DNA of 64,000 nt from Lepidodermella squamata (taxonomy: Eukaryota > Gastrotricha). This document shows, in pieces, positions 54,779 through 64,000 of the stretch. The stretch is from contig JBLDXI010000020.1 in NCBI GenBank assembly GCA_047495785.1, forward strand, positions 1,178,001 through 1,242,000, written 5' to 3'. Numbering within the stretch: position 1 is the stretch's first letter; the number at the start of each line of letters is the position of its first letter. Position numbers and translations under genes: made by a program. The notes beneath the pieces are model-generated. The model did no database searches and was not told where the DNA came from. It worked only from the letters and a program-made list of their open reading frames with translations.

Positions 54779-57134
54779 TCAATTCCTACTATCTTTATTA
54801 CGATCTCGCTCTTCTGCCCACAGTTTTTTAAGCCGTTCCGTCGTATCAGCACTCGAGCAAACGCTGGTTTTAATCGTTTGATTCGCAATAGCCATCGTGG
54901 AAAGCTGTTTAGTAACCCCAGTCGTTGTGACTTTATTCGGGTTCCACCGCGATAGCAGACTAGGCGGCAAATTTTCGACCAAATCGAAGCGGAACAGTCT
55001 GTTACTCAAATCTACCGACGCCGTGATAATTTGATTAATTGATTCAAAATGAGCCAGGGCGTACAAAATGCGCCCATCGGCTGTTAGGCGTAGAGCCGGC
55101 GGCGCATTTTCAGCTAAAATACCGCGAGATTGCCAAACGTAGCCGTTAGGCAGGCGGAGGTGGGTCAGTCGACGCGAATAATTGTCCCGATCACACAGCA
55201 ACAACGCTCCATCTGGTAGGCCGACAAACGCAACGGACGGCCATTGATCGAAGATTTCGACAAAAGCGAAATCTGACCCAATGTCGAGGCTGTTGAACTT
55301 CCATTGAACATTCATACTCGCGCTGGATTCGTCGTAGCGGATCAGAGCAGCGAAATTTAAAGCAGTAGTAGGTGAAACGGTCTGAGTTTCCAAAATTATC
55401 CGGTCATTTTCGATTACGCTGAATTTTCGCGTAGAAGCTGGTGTTGGGACAAGGGTCAAATTCGCCGAAATGACCCAGGTAAAGACATTTCCGATACTAG
55501 TCAGATTTCCAGTCGATAATATCATGATATTTCCACATTCAAGTAAAATGCTTAACATATGTCGATTAGACGATGCGGCCATGGCAATTACAGGCGATGA
55601 GACCGGCCACGATGACTCAGCCTTTCCATCAATTTGATCCTGTTGCTGCGTAGTCGCGGCTAGCATACCTTTCGGAGCTTGAGGTGGTGGTTTAATCGCG
55701 GAATAAACGACTATCGAGCAGAGCTCAGGCCACGCAACTGCGAATTTCGAGTCGGAAATCCAAGTGCTGATAGGGGGCCGTTTCGAATGATAGGGTGCAA
55801 TGTTGACGAGGGATGGCAGGCGGTCAGCGATTCCAAGAGGCATGAACTGGGCCTGGCGATGTTTGTGAAGATTCTGGCGAAGCGCGAAATAATTTGGTGA
55901 TAAAACGTGATTTGCACCCAGGCAAAGGCCATCGCCAGACTCTGACGCTTTAATAAACTGATTCAAGGTACTGGAAGCTGAAGAATACAAAAAATTATAT
56001 TCAGAACAATCAATTAAGGTAATTACTTACCACTTAAAACAGGGTATTTGAAGCGCATTGATAGGCTGCAACTGGGGATTCTCGGCCGTTCTGGCTCAGT
56101 TGGGGCAGGCGGGGCTGGTGGCTCGCCTGCTTTCGAAGCCTGTCCAGTGCTACCGGCCACGGACGGACCGGACTGGTGTTGGCTCGCAGCGGCATTCGAT
56201 GGCGGGGCGACGGAACTAGCGGCAACAGATGCGGGTATGCTATCCATACTTTCCGATATAATCGAAGCCGGAACTTGCTGACCTGGAACCGGCGATTGAG
56301 AGTTGCCAGAGCTCGACGCAGCAGCGGCGACGAGAATCGCATCCAATGCCCTGAACCAAGCGTCGCTTTGCAGCAGATAAATTTCCATACATCGGCTGTC
56401 GTCACTGGCTGCAAAAAAACCTGTTTTCCTCAATTTCGTGTTTTTCACAAATCAGTACCTGAATGAGCAATTGCTAAGAATTCGGCTTTTGGAGAAATGA
56501 GGCAGTCAGAAGCGATTGAATTCTGGAAAGTGATTTCCTGTTGGGTCAGAACGTGTAACTTCGAGTTTAACACGCCAACTATCGTCATTAATGACTGATC
56601 GTTTTTATTAGTCAAGACTACAACGAGGAAGCGCGTCGGAGAAACTTCGTAACTCTCAACTTTCAAAACGGTTTGGTCACCTTAAAATATATTCCATGAG
56701 CTTCAGAACTCAATTAAACGTCAATGTTTACCTAAAGGTAGAGCATCAAGCTTGACCATTTCGTAGAAATCCCATAATACCAAATGCTGATCAGTTGAGA
56801 AAAAGACGATAAGCGATCCACCAATGGGGTATAACGGCATGACGGCTTTCGAAATTGGCTCATCGTCGTCAACTTGCTCAAGGCATGACAAATCAGTCAG
56901 CTGCTGTTTCGACAGTCGCATGCTGCGAGCTTGGGCCAAAGCGGCCGAGTCAACCTGATCACATGCGTTACCTATCAGTGATTCGATCGTTTTGTTGATA
57001 AATCGGAACGGCTGGGGTAGCTCGTCAAAGAATAAATAAGGATCGATGCCGTTAACCGTAGCCGAGGCGTCAAGTCCTGCCGAGTCCCTGTCATGCTCGG
57101 CTGACTTGTTCTTTTTGTTGTAATGGATCATCAT
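54779..57134 (-). CDS. WDR93: WDR93-like protein (4 exons)
   Basis: Exons 57134-56732, 56680-56459, 56420-56031 and 55977-54779, all joined in phase 1, give 737 residues. Near the N terminus is DELPQPFRFINKTIESLI, which resembles the conserved opening of WDR93. WD-like beta strands follow (LIVFFSTDQHLVLWDF, LPSLVNIAPYHSKRPPISTW, SSWPVSSPVIAMAASSNRHM, then LLECGNIMILSTGN). Exon 3 carries an Ala/Ser/Pro-rich linker absent from conserved parts. WDR93 homologues are ciliary central-apparatus proteins. The gene starts 115 bp after CEP44 ends, with an AATAAA and a TTTTTCCTCAG splice site in the gap, so the two may be co-transcribed. The identification is from remembered family sequence and is moderately sure. 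Confidence 0.6.
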
Positions 57135-57175
57135 CTTTAAGCAGTTCTAGATTTAACTGAGGAAAAACAACCGAG

Positions 57176-57181
57176 TTTATT
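57176..57181 (-). terminator. Poly(A) signal between CEP44 and WDR93
   Basis: AATAAA on the minus strand, 68 bp past the CEP44 stop. Eighteen bases later comes a U-rich tract and CAG (to 57157), then the WDR93 ATG at 57134. Confidence 0.55.
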
Positions 57182-57248
57182 GCAAGTGGTGAGCAGTGCT
57201 TATAAAAAACAATTGAGCATTGCATAATGTCAGAAGTTGGTAAACGTT

Positions 57249-58067
57249 TTAATATTGATCGAAATCGTTTGAGAGGCTCAGAGGCTTTGCATAGGGTGAA
57301 TTCAAGGAAATCGCTGGCGAAGGCACTGGACGACGGACAATGGGAACGTTATCTGAGTTGGCCGAAACAGCTACTTCCAAGCGTTCCAGTCTGCGCAAAA
57401 TATCGCCATTTTCGACGAGCTGTTGAGCTTTTTCTGCTGTTTTCAAAATTGAATCAAATCGGGACGCAACCAATTCCAATATAGCAGAGGCATTTTCCAA
57501 GCGGCAACACGCCTTGGCAATACGGTCGTCAACTTCCGTAATGGCCTTGGTTTGATCAGGCGACAAATGCGGCTGGCCCAGATTTTCATCGGTATCGCTT
57601 TGCGAGTTCAATTTGGGTGATTGAGCGGAAGAGGACTTAACTAAAGTCTTTCGCGGCAACACTGCGTTAGGGGTGGGATGAGCATGTGCCGGTCCGAAAT
57701 GCTTTTGCACATATTTCAGGATGCTAAGGCAAAACATCACCTTGTGCTCTGGTGCGAAACCCCGTTGCAAGAATTGAGCTGGAGTGAGAGGGATTACTTT
57801 GAACTGGAAGAGCGTGCGTGCAAGTTTGAAAACATTTTCAACGAATTTTTGGTCACTAGCCACGCTCAACATGATTCCATTGTCAATCACGCGTTTCGCT
57901 AATTCCAATGAGTAATCCAGCAGTGCAAAATGAAGGATGGGAAGCAGAGGTTCGCAATAACCGCGCATTACATCTTCATAAGCAACGGTTTTTGTGTACT
58001 TCATTCGGCGCAATTCGGACTGTAGAGAAGAAACACTGTTCTTCAAATCACCGGCTTTTGGAAGCAT
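57249..58067 (-). CDS. CEP44: Centrosomal protein CEP44 (single exon)
   Basis: 272 residues in one exon, ATG to stop. The N-terminal 130 residues match the CEP44 family domain: GDLKNSVSSLQSELRRMKY, CEPLLPILHFALLDYS, ELAKRVIDNGIMLSVASDQKF and VENVFKLARTLFQFKVIPLT, ending QFLQRGFAPEHKVMFCLSIL. A Ser/Pro linker and a predicted coiled coil (about 175-240) follow. CEP44 binds centriolar microtubules and helps convert centrioles to centrosomes. The absence of introns contrasts with its neighbours. It lies just upstream of the WDR93-like gene on the same strand. Confidence 0.85.
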   Translation of the reverse strand: MLPKAGDLKNSVSSLQSELRRMKYTKTVAYEDVMRGYCEPLLPILHFALLDYSLELAKRVIDNGIMLSVASDQKFVENVFKLARTLFQFKVIPLTPAQFLQRGFAPEHKVMFCLSILKYVQKHFGPAHAHPTPNAVLPRKTLVKSSSAQSPKLNSQSDTDENLGQPHLSPDQTKAITEVDDRIAKACCRLENASAILELVASRFDSILKTAEKAQQLVENGDILRRLERLEVAVSANSDNVPIVRRPVPSPAISLNSPYAKPLSLSNDFDQY

Positions 58068-58319
58068 AGTAACGACAACAAAGTATAATAAAACAAAAAT
58101 CTAATAAAAAAGTATGATCGGCCAATCAAAACTGTGATAGTGGCGAAATTCAATGAAAAAACCCGCAACATCAGGTTGTGCCCACATTCAGGCAATGGGA
58201 GCATCTTCGTCAGAGCAAAATCAAGCAGTCTTGTTCTCATAGAAGGATCATATGTCAAGCATCGGGATTAAAACTGCCCCACCATTTGAAGTTCGAAGAG
58301 CCTTCTATTGCTACAATCT

Positions 58320-58803
58320 GTTTACAGCTCGCCGCTGAATGTCGTACTTGTGTTATAAGTGAAACTCAGGCCACTTACGCAAGACACAGGACGATGCGGA
58401 GGAAGGATTCTACCTCTTGATTCTCAAGCTTACTAATATCTGCGGTACATTCAGCTTGACAACAGATGGAGTTAGCTTCTAGTTTCAACAGGATTCCCAA
58501 TAGGATTTCAAGGGAAGAGGTTTGCGGAAGGGGCTTCGCGACCGCGGGAAAACCACGCTTCTTAACAACGTCCAAGGACGCTTGTAGTAAAGTATAACTG
58601 CAAATTACGTTTATGAAAATTCAAGATAAGTATTATTGATGGATAAATAAATTGGTTGAAGTATTTATTACAGATGACCCGCGAAAAACTACTACTTGGT
58701 TGGCTAGTTCGGCGACGAAGCGGACATCGTACGTGACGCTGGGGTGAGTCAATCCTTCTCGTGGTCGTTGTGTAGCTTCGCGAATGGCTTTTAGCAATTT
58801 CAT
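58320..58803 (-). CDS. Unidentified small gene (at least 2 exons)
   Basis: Exons 58803-58679 and 58597-58379 join in phase 2 and read MKLLKAIREATQRPREGLTH, then FVAELANQVVVFRG and TLLQASLDVVKKRGFP, ending ICCQAECTADISKLENQEVE. A third exon beginning near 58321 would stop almost at once, giving about 115 residues. The helical, armadillo-like look is only an impression. I do not recognise the family, and the donor of exon 1 (GTCATC) is weak. It lies about 250 bp upstream of CEP44 on the same strand. Confidence 0.35.
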
Positions 58804-59210
58804 AACGGCCACCGGTCACCATCGTTCTTAGAAAACTATGGAGATACTTCGACTTGTTGTAATACGAATTCAATCGTTAATCGTAGGCTAAGGGCGAGCT
58901 GGAAATTTTCAAGTGCCTAAAGTATTCGTTGATTGATAGCAATGGTTTAGCTCAAACTTTATGTTTTTGTGGGATAAGTATGCGTAATAGTATACCCAAT
59001 TCCACTGTTTGATTTCTGTTCGATATTCGATGGTGCTTCCAGTTAAGTGAATGGGGTTATGTCTTATGTCGATTGTTAGGAGAGGCTCTCTTCTATCTCT
59101 TTGTTGCCAAGATCAGTCTATTTATTTGGAATGAGGTCATGACTTAATTGTTGGTAATACGATTAGATAATTACTTACCACTGAAATACCGCTGGTAATT
59201 AGCATACTGA

Positions 59211-59866
59211 TGGGTAAGTCTTTCACATCTTGCTGAGGGCAAGCTATTAATTTGATGTGATTGCTTACAAGGGAATCTCTTTGGTCGAATTTTCTCTGCC
59301 CTATTCGGAACTAAAGAGAGGCGAATTCTGATTTTGGGGCTGGATGGCGCAGGGAAAACAACAATCCTCTATCGTTTACAAGTTGGCGAAGTTGTGACTA
59401 CTATTCCGAGTTTGTGATTTACGCTATGTTTTTTTCGTTACTTTATTCGTCTCTTTTAGCCATCGGATTTAACGTTGAGACGGTGCAATACAAAAATCTG
59501 AAATTCCAAGTATGGGATCTTGGCGGTCAAACCAGTATTAGGCCTTACTGGCGTTGTTATTACGCAAACACTGATGCTATCATCTACGTTGTTGATAGTA
59601 TGGACAGAGATCGTGTCGGCATTTCAAAGCAAGAACTGCTCTCTATGCTCGAGGAAGAAGAGCTGAAGAGCACCCTTTTAGTTGTTCTGGCAAACAAGCA
59701 AGATCTTCAAGGCTGCATGACAGTTGCAGAAGTAGCTCAATCCCTCGGCCTATCAGCTATTAAAAACAGGAGGTATCAAATATTCAAGACTTCCGCCGTG
59801 AAAGGCGAAGGTCTCGACGAAGCGATGGAGTGGCTCACAACCACGCTAACGGAAGCTAAGAAATGA
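59211..59866 (+). CDS. ARL1: ADP-ribosylation factor-like GTPase ARL1 (3 exons)
   Basis: Exons 59211-59214, 59272-59409 and 59460-59866 give 182 residues, the family length. It has Gly2 for myristoylation (MGN), P-loop GLDGAGKTT, switch [10 protein letters not shown], switch [19 protein letters not shown] and TSA. The [23 protein letters not shown] and GLDEAMEWL blocks are near-identical to ARL1 across animals. ARL1 recruits GRIP-domain golgins to the trans-Golgi. The first coding exon contributes only ATGG. Confidence 0.95.
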
Positions 59867-60216
59867 TTGTGTTATTGACGTACGCATTCCCGTTAAAATA
59901 TTTGTCCACCTACTTTACTGCTTGCTTGCTTGAGAGTAAACTTTGTATAAAACTTGTGTGTAGGAAATATCTTATTTTGAATGTTGTGTAACAAGAGGGA
60001 CGCATCTGGTCTACAGTAAAAAAAATTAATTGAACCACTGACAGTGTTGTTCATCATTCGGCTGCTTTCTTCATGATTGTTTAAAAAATTATTATCTATA
60101 AAATCTGATATAAACTATGTGCCTGTTGGGCTCTTTCGAAACCGGAAACTCCCGAAAGAAAGAATAACGGAAGAAAGGGAATTATTGCTTGGTTCGGTCT
60201 TTTTTAGGATTTTTTA
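59867..60216 (+). other. ARL1 3' end and 53BP1-like gene upstream region
   Basis: No gene. A TTTTTTAG 3' splice-like site lies 10 bases before the ATG of the next gene. Confidence 0.4.
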
Positions 60217-63200
60217 ATGGCATCATCTGATATCGCGCTACTTGAGACAACGTTCAGTAGCGAGTTTGTTGATGGCTCGGGAAGAGTTATTCAGCCGTAT
60301 GAATTTTCGGTAATTTATCGGCTTTCAGCGAATGAATTAATTTATTGAAATTTCAATAGTTTACGGCTGAGTCTTCGAACATTCCCTCTAATGCAGCTGT
60401 CGCGAAAATCATGTTTGAAATCACCCGATTGCTCACGACTGTTCGTGGCGAGGGTAACGTAGTGACTTCGTCTCGCAACGTTTTGCGATTCCGGATCGAA
60501 AACTCAGATAGGCCACCGATGACCGTCAAAGTAGGCTGCGCCATAAGTTTTAGCAAACTGATTTCAATTTTGTTTACAGTTCACAGCAAAGGCTCTGGGC
60601 TGCCCGTCAAACGATGCTTGGTTCGAGTTGGTCGGTGGAGTAATGGACACAGTATCGCGTCACGTGACTGACGCGAAGCCAACAGTCGCCCCAATTTCTA
60701 CTCAGCGTCAGGCTTCTCAGGAAAAATCAAACAACATCAAATCTCCAATCCGTAAATCAATGAAATCTCCGCCACTTGCGTCGCCTCCCCCACCGCAACG
60801 TCAAAGCTCATTAGGATCAAGCAGTGTTGTGAAATCGCCAGTTCCTTGCAAATTGCCAAATCTAAATGATTTGAAGCAGTTTTTGAAGGCAAACCCTCAG
60901 TGCATTGTCTATGTGCCGTATGAAAATGGCACCGAATTAATGCCATCAGTAATTAGCACATATCCAGTTAACGGCGACGATAATTTGGTAAAGAAACCTA
61001 TCTAATTACATTGCAAGTTTGTAATTTTGATTACATGCTTAGATAACGTGTAAACTCGGCCTATGGCGAGGTGCTGCTGAGGTGACTTGCCGAGTCAGTG
61101 AAGTGTTTTTGATGAAGGAAATTCCTCAATACGCGAAAATGAACGCCTATTCCAACCCACCTGGTAAACATTTATCGCTGAAATTCAATCAAGTTTTCAT
61201 CCTTATTTTGCTAGCTTCGATTGGAAACTTGGCAAGCTGCGAAGACTCGCGCGTTTCAGAATTCATTGGGATTGTGGAAATCACCCTTCCAGGCAAAGCT
61301 TGTGAACGGTTGAAAGTGCGATATGTCGAGCAAAACCGGGAAGATGAAATTCCGTTATTTCGTTGCACCCTTTTCCGTGAGGGCGGCGTCCTTGAATTGA
61401 TAAAGCGGCGTTTGGTTCAGGATAAGGCGAAAACTAGTGAGATTCGCGAGGCGCCGAAACAGGAGGTCAGCGACGAGTTCGGCCGGCGTAGTCGCAGCAC
61501 GTCTCGCGCGTCGAAACGCGGAATTAGCGACGCGATTGAGGTGGCTGAAGATGCGGACGCTGTTTTGCCGGAACGGCGCAAAAGTTCGCGGTTAGACGCG
61601 CCGCAGCAATCTCGTCGCCGATCCGCCGCTCCGCAACCTATGGATTTCGAATCGAGTGAGGAGGTTGAAATCGCAGGCGATGCGGCGGCGGAAGACTTCC
61701 CGGCGAAAGAGAACGACGGCGCGTCGAGTGGAGCTGGGAATAAGAAGAGGCGGGCAACTATCGCGAATATCACTGCCCCGGCGACTTTCCCGCGTTCAGC
61801 CGAAAAGACGAAACCTGGCAAGGCGGCTCAAGCCCAGGCTGGCCAGGGCCGTCGCGGTTTGCGCCAGCAGCCGGATGAAGACCAGCAAGAAGCGGGCAAT
61901 CACGACCCGTTATCGAATTTGTTCAATGGAAACGTTTTCATGGTTCTAAACGCGGGTGAGCGGAGTTCTTCGCCTGCCGATGACGAAACGCGGTCCGTGG
62001 ATATGATCGAGCGGTTGATTAAGCAGGCGGGCGGGCAGGTGGTTGAATTGCCGGTTTGCAGCCCGCCGGAAGTTCTCGCGAAAATTACGGTGATTTGCAA
62101 GCAGGAGATGACGTCATTCAAGTACTTGTTCGCGATTGCGGCTGGAATTCCATGCGTCTCCTACGAATGGGTCAATGCTTGCCTCGATTCGTGCAGTTTG
62201 GTCGACAAAACTAACTTCCTCCTCCCCGCTGCTAGGTATTCGAATAATTCAAAAAGTTTATTGAAAAATAATTTTCGTTTTAAATTTAGGGAAAAAGATG
62301 GCAAACTCTATTCGCAGCGAAGCCCCTATACGGTGAGATTTTTTTTTTACGATTTTATGGCTCGTTGAATTTTCATGAGATATTTCTTCCATTTCCTTTT
62401 ATTATTGATTTTTTTTACGAAATGCTATTTCACACATATTTTTTTCCATATAATCGTGTTTTTAACCAAATGATTAGGAATTGGGGTTAGGTTAGGTTTT
62501 GGGGTCGGTTAGGATTCAGGGCTATGGTTAGGGTTAGGATTAGTTGAGTTTCGGGTTATTTACAAAGTTCGGTTTTTGGGCCTTTGCACTTCCCACTTCC
62601 CCAATAACCATTTTCATGCGATAAAATTGACCACGTTTTCGGAACCCCATTTTTCTCTTATACAGGGTGTTCGCGTAATAATACTCTTCTAAAAATAGCT
62701 TTGCTACTTTTTGCATGCATTTTAGCTTTTTTGTAGCTATTTTTAGCTCGCTCAGAGTATTATCACGCGAACGCCCTGTATAAACCAAAAACTAGTCATC
62801 TGGCATTTTTCTAATGTTTCCAGCTCGAAGTATATGAAAAATAATGTGTATGTAGGAAAGATTGCATCCATTTTATTTTTTATTTTAAACTTTTATCATT
62901 TAATTTTCTCAATTTTTTTCAGAAAATATTCAGTGGGACCAAAATCTTTGTGGCTGCCCGGTGCAGAGAATTTTACGTGACGTGGCAGGCGTTGATTGAG
63001 GCGGCTGGGGCGTCAGTTTTGCCGGCGGTTGACGGGGCTGGGTCACCGTTTCGACGTCATTATCTGCACGATGGTGAAAACCAGACGGATGCGATTGATC
63101 AAGAAGCTGTTGATAAGGAGGCTGAGGCCCTTATTCCGACTTGCGATTACGTCATTGTGGGTAAGTATCAATTTCGAAATAAATTTTTTCTCGTTAATTT

Positions 63201-63403
63201 ATTGCCGTTTTTCAGAACCTGAGGCTTCATGTGCGCCGTCTCAAGCGACTATAAATGCCGCAGTTTCGAGCAGCGTGCCCCTTGTCACGACTAAATGGCT
63301 TCTCAAATGCTTCCTAACCGGAAAAATGGTCGCACCTAGTGAGGACGCGTCGAAATTTACGTGGTGGGGTGTCTTGCAAGCGAGCGCCTCGGCGTCATCG
63401 TGA
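60217..63403 (+). CDS. TP53BP1: 53BP1/HSR-9-like protein with tandem BRCT repeats (8 exons)
   Basis: Exons 60217-60309, 60360-60530, 60580-60987, 61043-61163, 61215-62235, 62290-62332, 62923-63160 and 63216-63403 give 760 residues. BRCT1 (NVFMVLNAGE...ITVICKQEMTSFKYLFAIAAG then IPCVSYEWVNAC, NFLLPAAR) and BRCT2 (KIFVAARCREFYVTWQALIE...CDYVIV...LVTTKWLLKCF) match the 53BP1 pair. The region FIGIVEITLPG to VRYVEQN may be the second half of a degenerate Tudor. A basic/acidic low-complexity block (GC-rich) separates them. The N-terminal 100 residues (MASSDIALLETTFSSEF...) are unrecognised. Exons 1-3 could be a separate gene, but the donor at 60988 and acceptor at 61042 join in phase and there is no ATG after the acceptor. 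Role: chromatin response to DNA breaks. Confidence 0.78.
62480..62545. repeat. Telomere-like TTAGG/TTAGGG words in an intron
   Basis: Within intron 6 of the 53BP1-like gene, the words GGTTAGG, GGTTAGGTTAGG and GGTTAGGGTTAGG recur in a 65-bp patch. It is degenerate, not a clean array. Confidence 0.5.
62663..62778. mobile_element. 116-bp MITE in the same intron
   Basis: The left end CAGGGTGTTCGCGTAATAAT and right end (reverse complement) CAGGGCGTTCGCGTGATAAT are flanked by TATA on both sides (62659-62662 and 62779-62782). TA-type target site; non-coding. Confidence 0.75.
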
Positions 63404-63669
63404 ACCTTTGAACCAAGTCCAAGTTGCAAATTATTTCTTAAGATAACAAACAATGTTTTCGACTGATTCGATCGAAATCTCGGTGTTTTTTCTCTCAATT
63501 TTCTATGAAGAACGCACGCACGCATTTGTTTGGCTCAAAACAGAATAATAATTGGCTCAAATCTTGCATATTGGACGAAATTCTTGCCTTCCTTTTACCG
63601 GTCTTCACTTCTATTTGATTTTGTAATACTTGTTGCTGATCGCTGTTGCGCTGTTGTAATTAAAGATCT

Positions 63670-63675
63670 AATAAA
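63670..63675 (+). terminator. Poly(A) signal of the 53BP1-like gene
   Basis: AATAAA 267 bp after the stop codon. The rest of the window to 64000 shows no gene. Confidence 0.55.
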
Positions 63676-64000
63676 ATCCAGTCATTAATAACTCTTGTAG
63701 GAAAATAAAAACATATATTGAAAAGGGTTCTTGAACATTTCTTGAACGACACAGGTAAAAACCGGAAAAAACAGTGTAATCCGTGTTCCAATCGCTTGAG
63801 ATAGTGAAAATGTCACGATTCTCATAATCGAAGAAAAACAACTGTTTATTCACATTTGTATTCGGTCAATCAAAGTGTTTCGAATTTCGACGTCTTCAAA
63901 ACTACGAAATCAGCACTCTTCAATTCTAGACCTACCGTACATTGAGGTGACGCTGGCATATCAATAATCGAAGGTGGAAAGGTAAAGACCGATGAATGGG

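Noticed and set aside
1-64000. CRISPR array, prophage or bacterial operon
   Set aside because: Spliceosomal introns, poly(A) signals and animal gene families throughout; no spaced direct-repeat array was seen.

Overview
The window is a compact, intron-rich animal nuclear genome: most introns are 45-70 bp, AT-rich, GT-AG, and many coding exons are very short. Five Ly6/three-finger genes, an alpha-type nicotinic receptor subunit, a nuclear receptor, an NPC1 pair, a lysyl hydroxylase and a small-intron style would suit a nematode. However, CEP44 and a WDR93-like gene (the WDR93 family belongs to motile cilia) argue for an animal with centrioles and flagellated cells, such as a tardigrade, rotifer or other small invertebrate. 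The species cannot be settled from this sequence alone.

Layout. 1-4.3 kb is a transposon graveyard: a fragment of a non-LTR element with a restriction-like endonuclease, a large palindrome with two divergent TATA boxes, and a CR1-like reverse transcriptase split by a hAT-type insertion. 6.9-16.7 kb holds four small Ly6-like genes around a lysyl hydroxylase (PLOD) gene on the minus strand, whose coding sequence contains an 845-bp inverted-repeat element. 17.2-19.7 kb is a foldback element with 227-bp arms. 20.0-21.8 kb is a nuclear receptor, followed by a TA-flanked MITE with a second MITE nested in it. 24.2-25.3 kb is a CUB-domain membrane protein (+). From 25.4 to 47.4 kb every gene is on the minus strand: three tandem vWA-like secreted proteins, a formin with an N-terminal membrane segment, a fifth Ly6-like gene, a membrane protein made only of the NPC1 sterol-binding domain, and a full NPC1 homologue. 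48.6-50.4 kb is TAF5 (+), converging on a nicotinic receptor subunit (-). 54.8-58.8 kb carries WDR93-like, CEP44 and an unidentified small gene, all minus. 59.2-63.4 kb carries ARL1 and a 53BP1/HSR-9-like tandem-BRCT gene (+).

Gene models were built by hand from splice signals, frame continuity and family alignment recalled from knowledge. Every multi-exon model listed closes in frame, but none was tested against transcripts. The observations most worth following up are the repeat-rich element inside a PLOD exon, the loss of metal-binding residues in the PLOD glycosyltransferase domain, the NPC1-NTD-only gene, the membrane-anchored formin, and the CEP44-WDR93 junction, where a poly(A) signal sits just before a 3' splice site.
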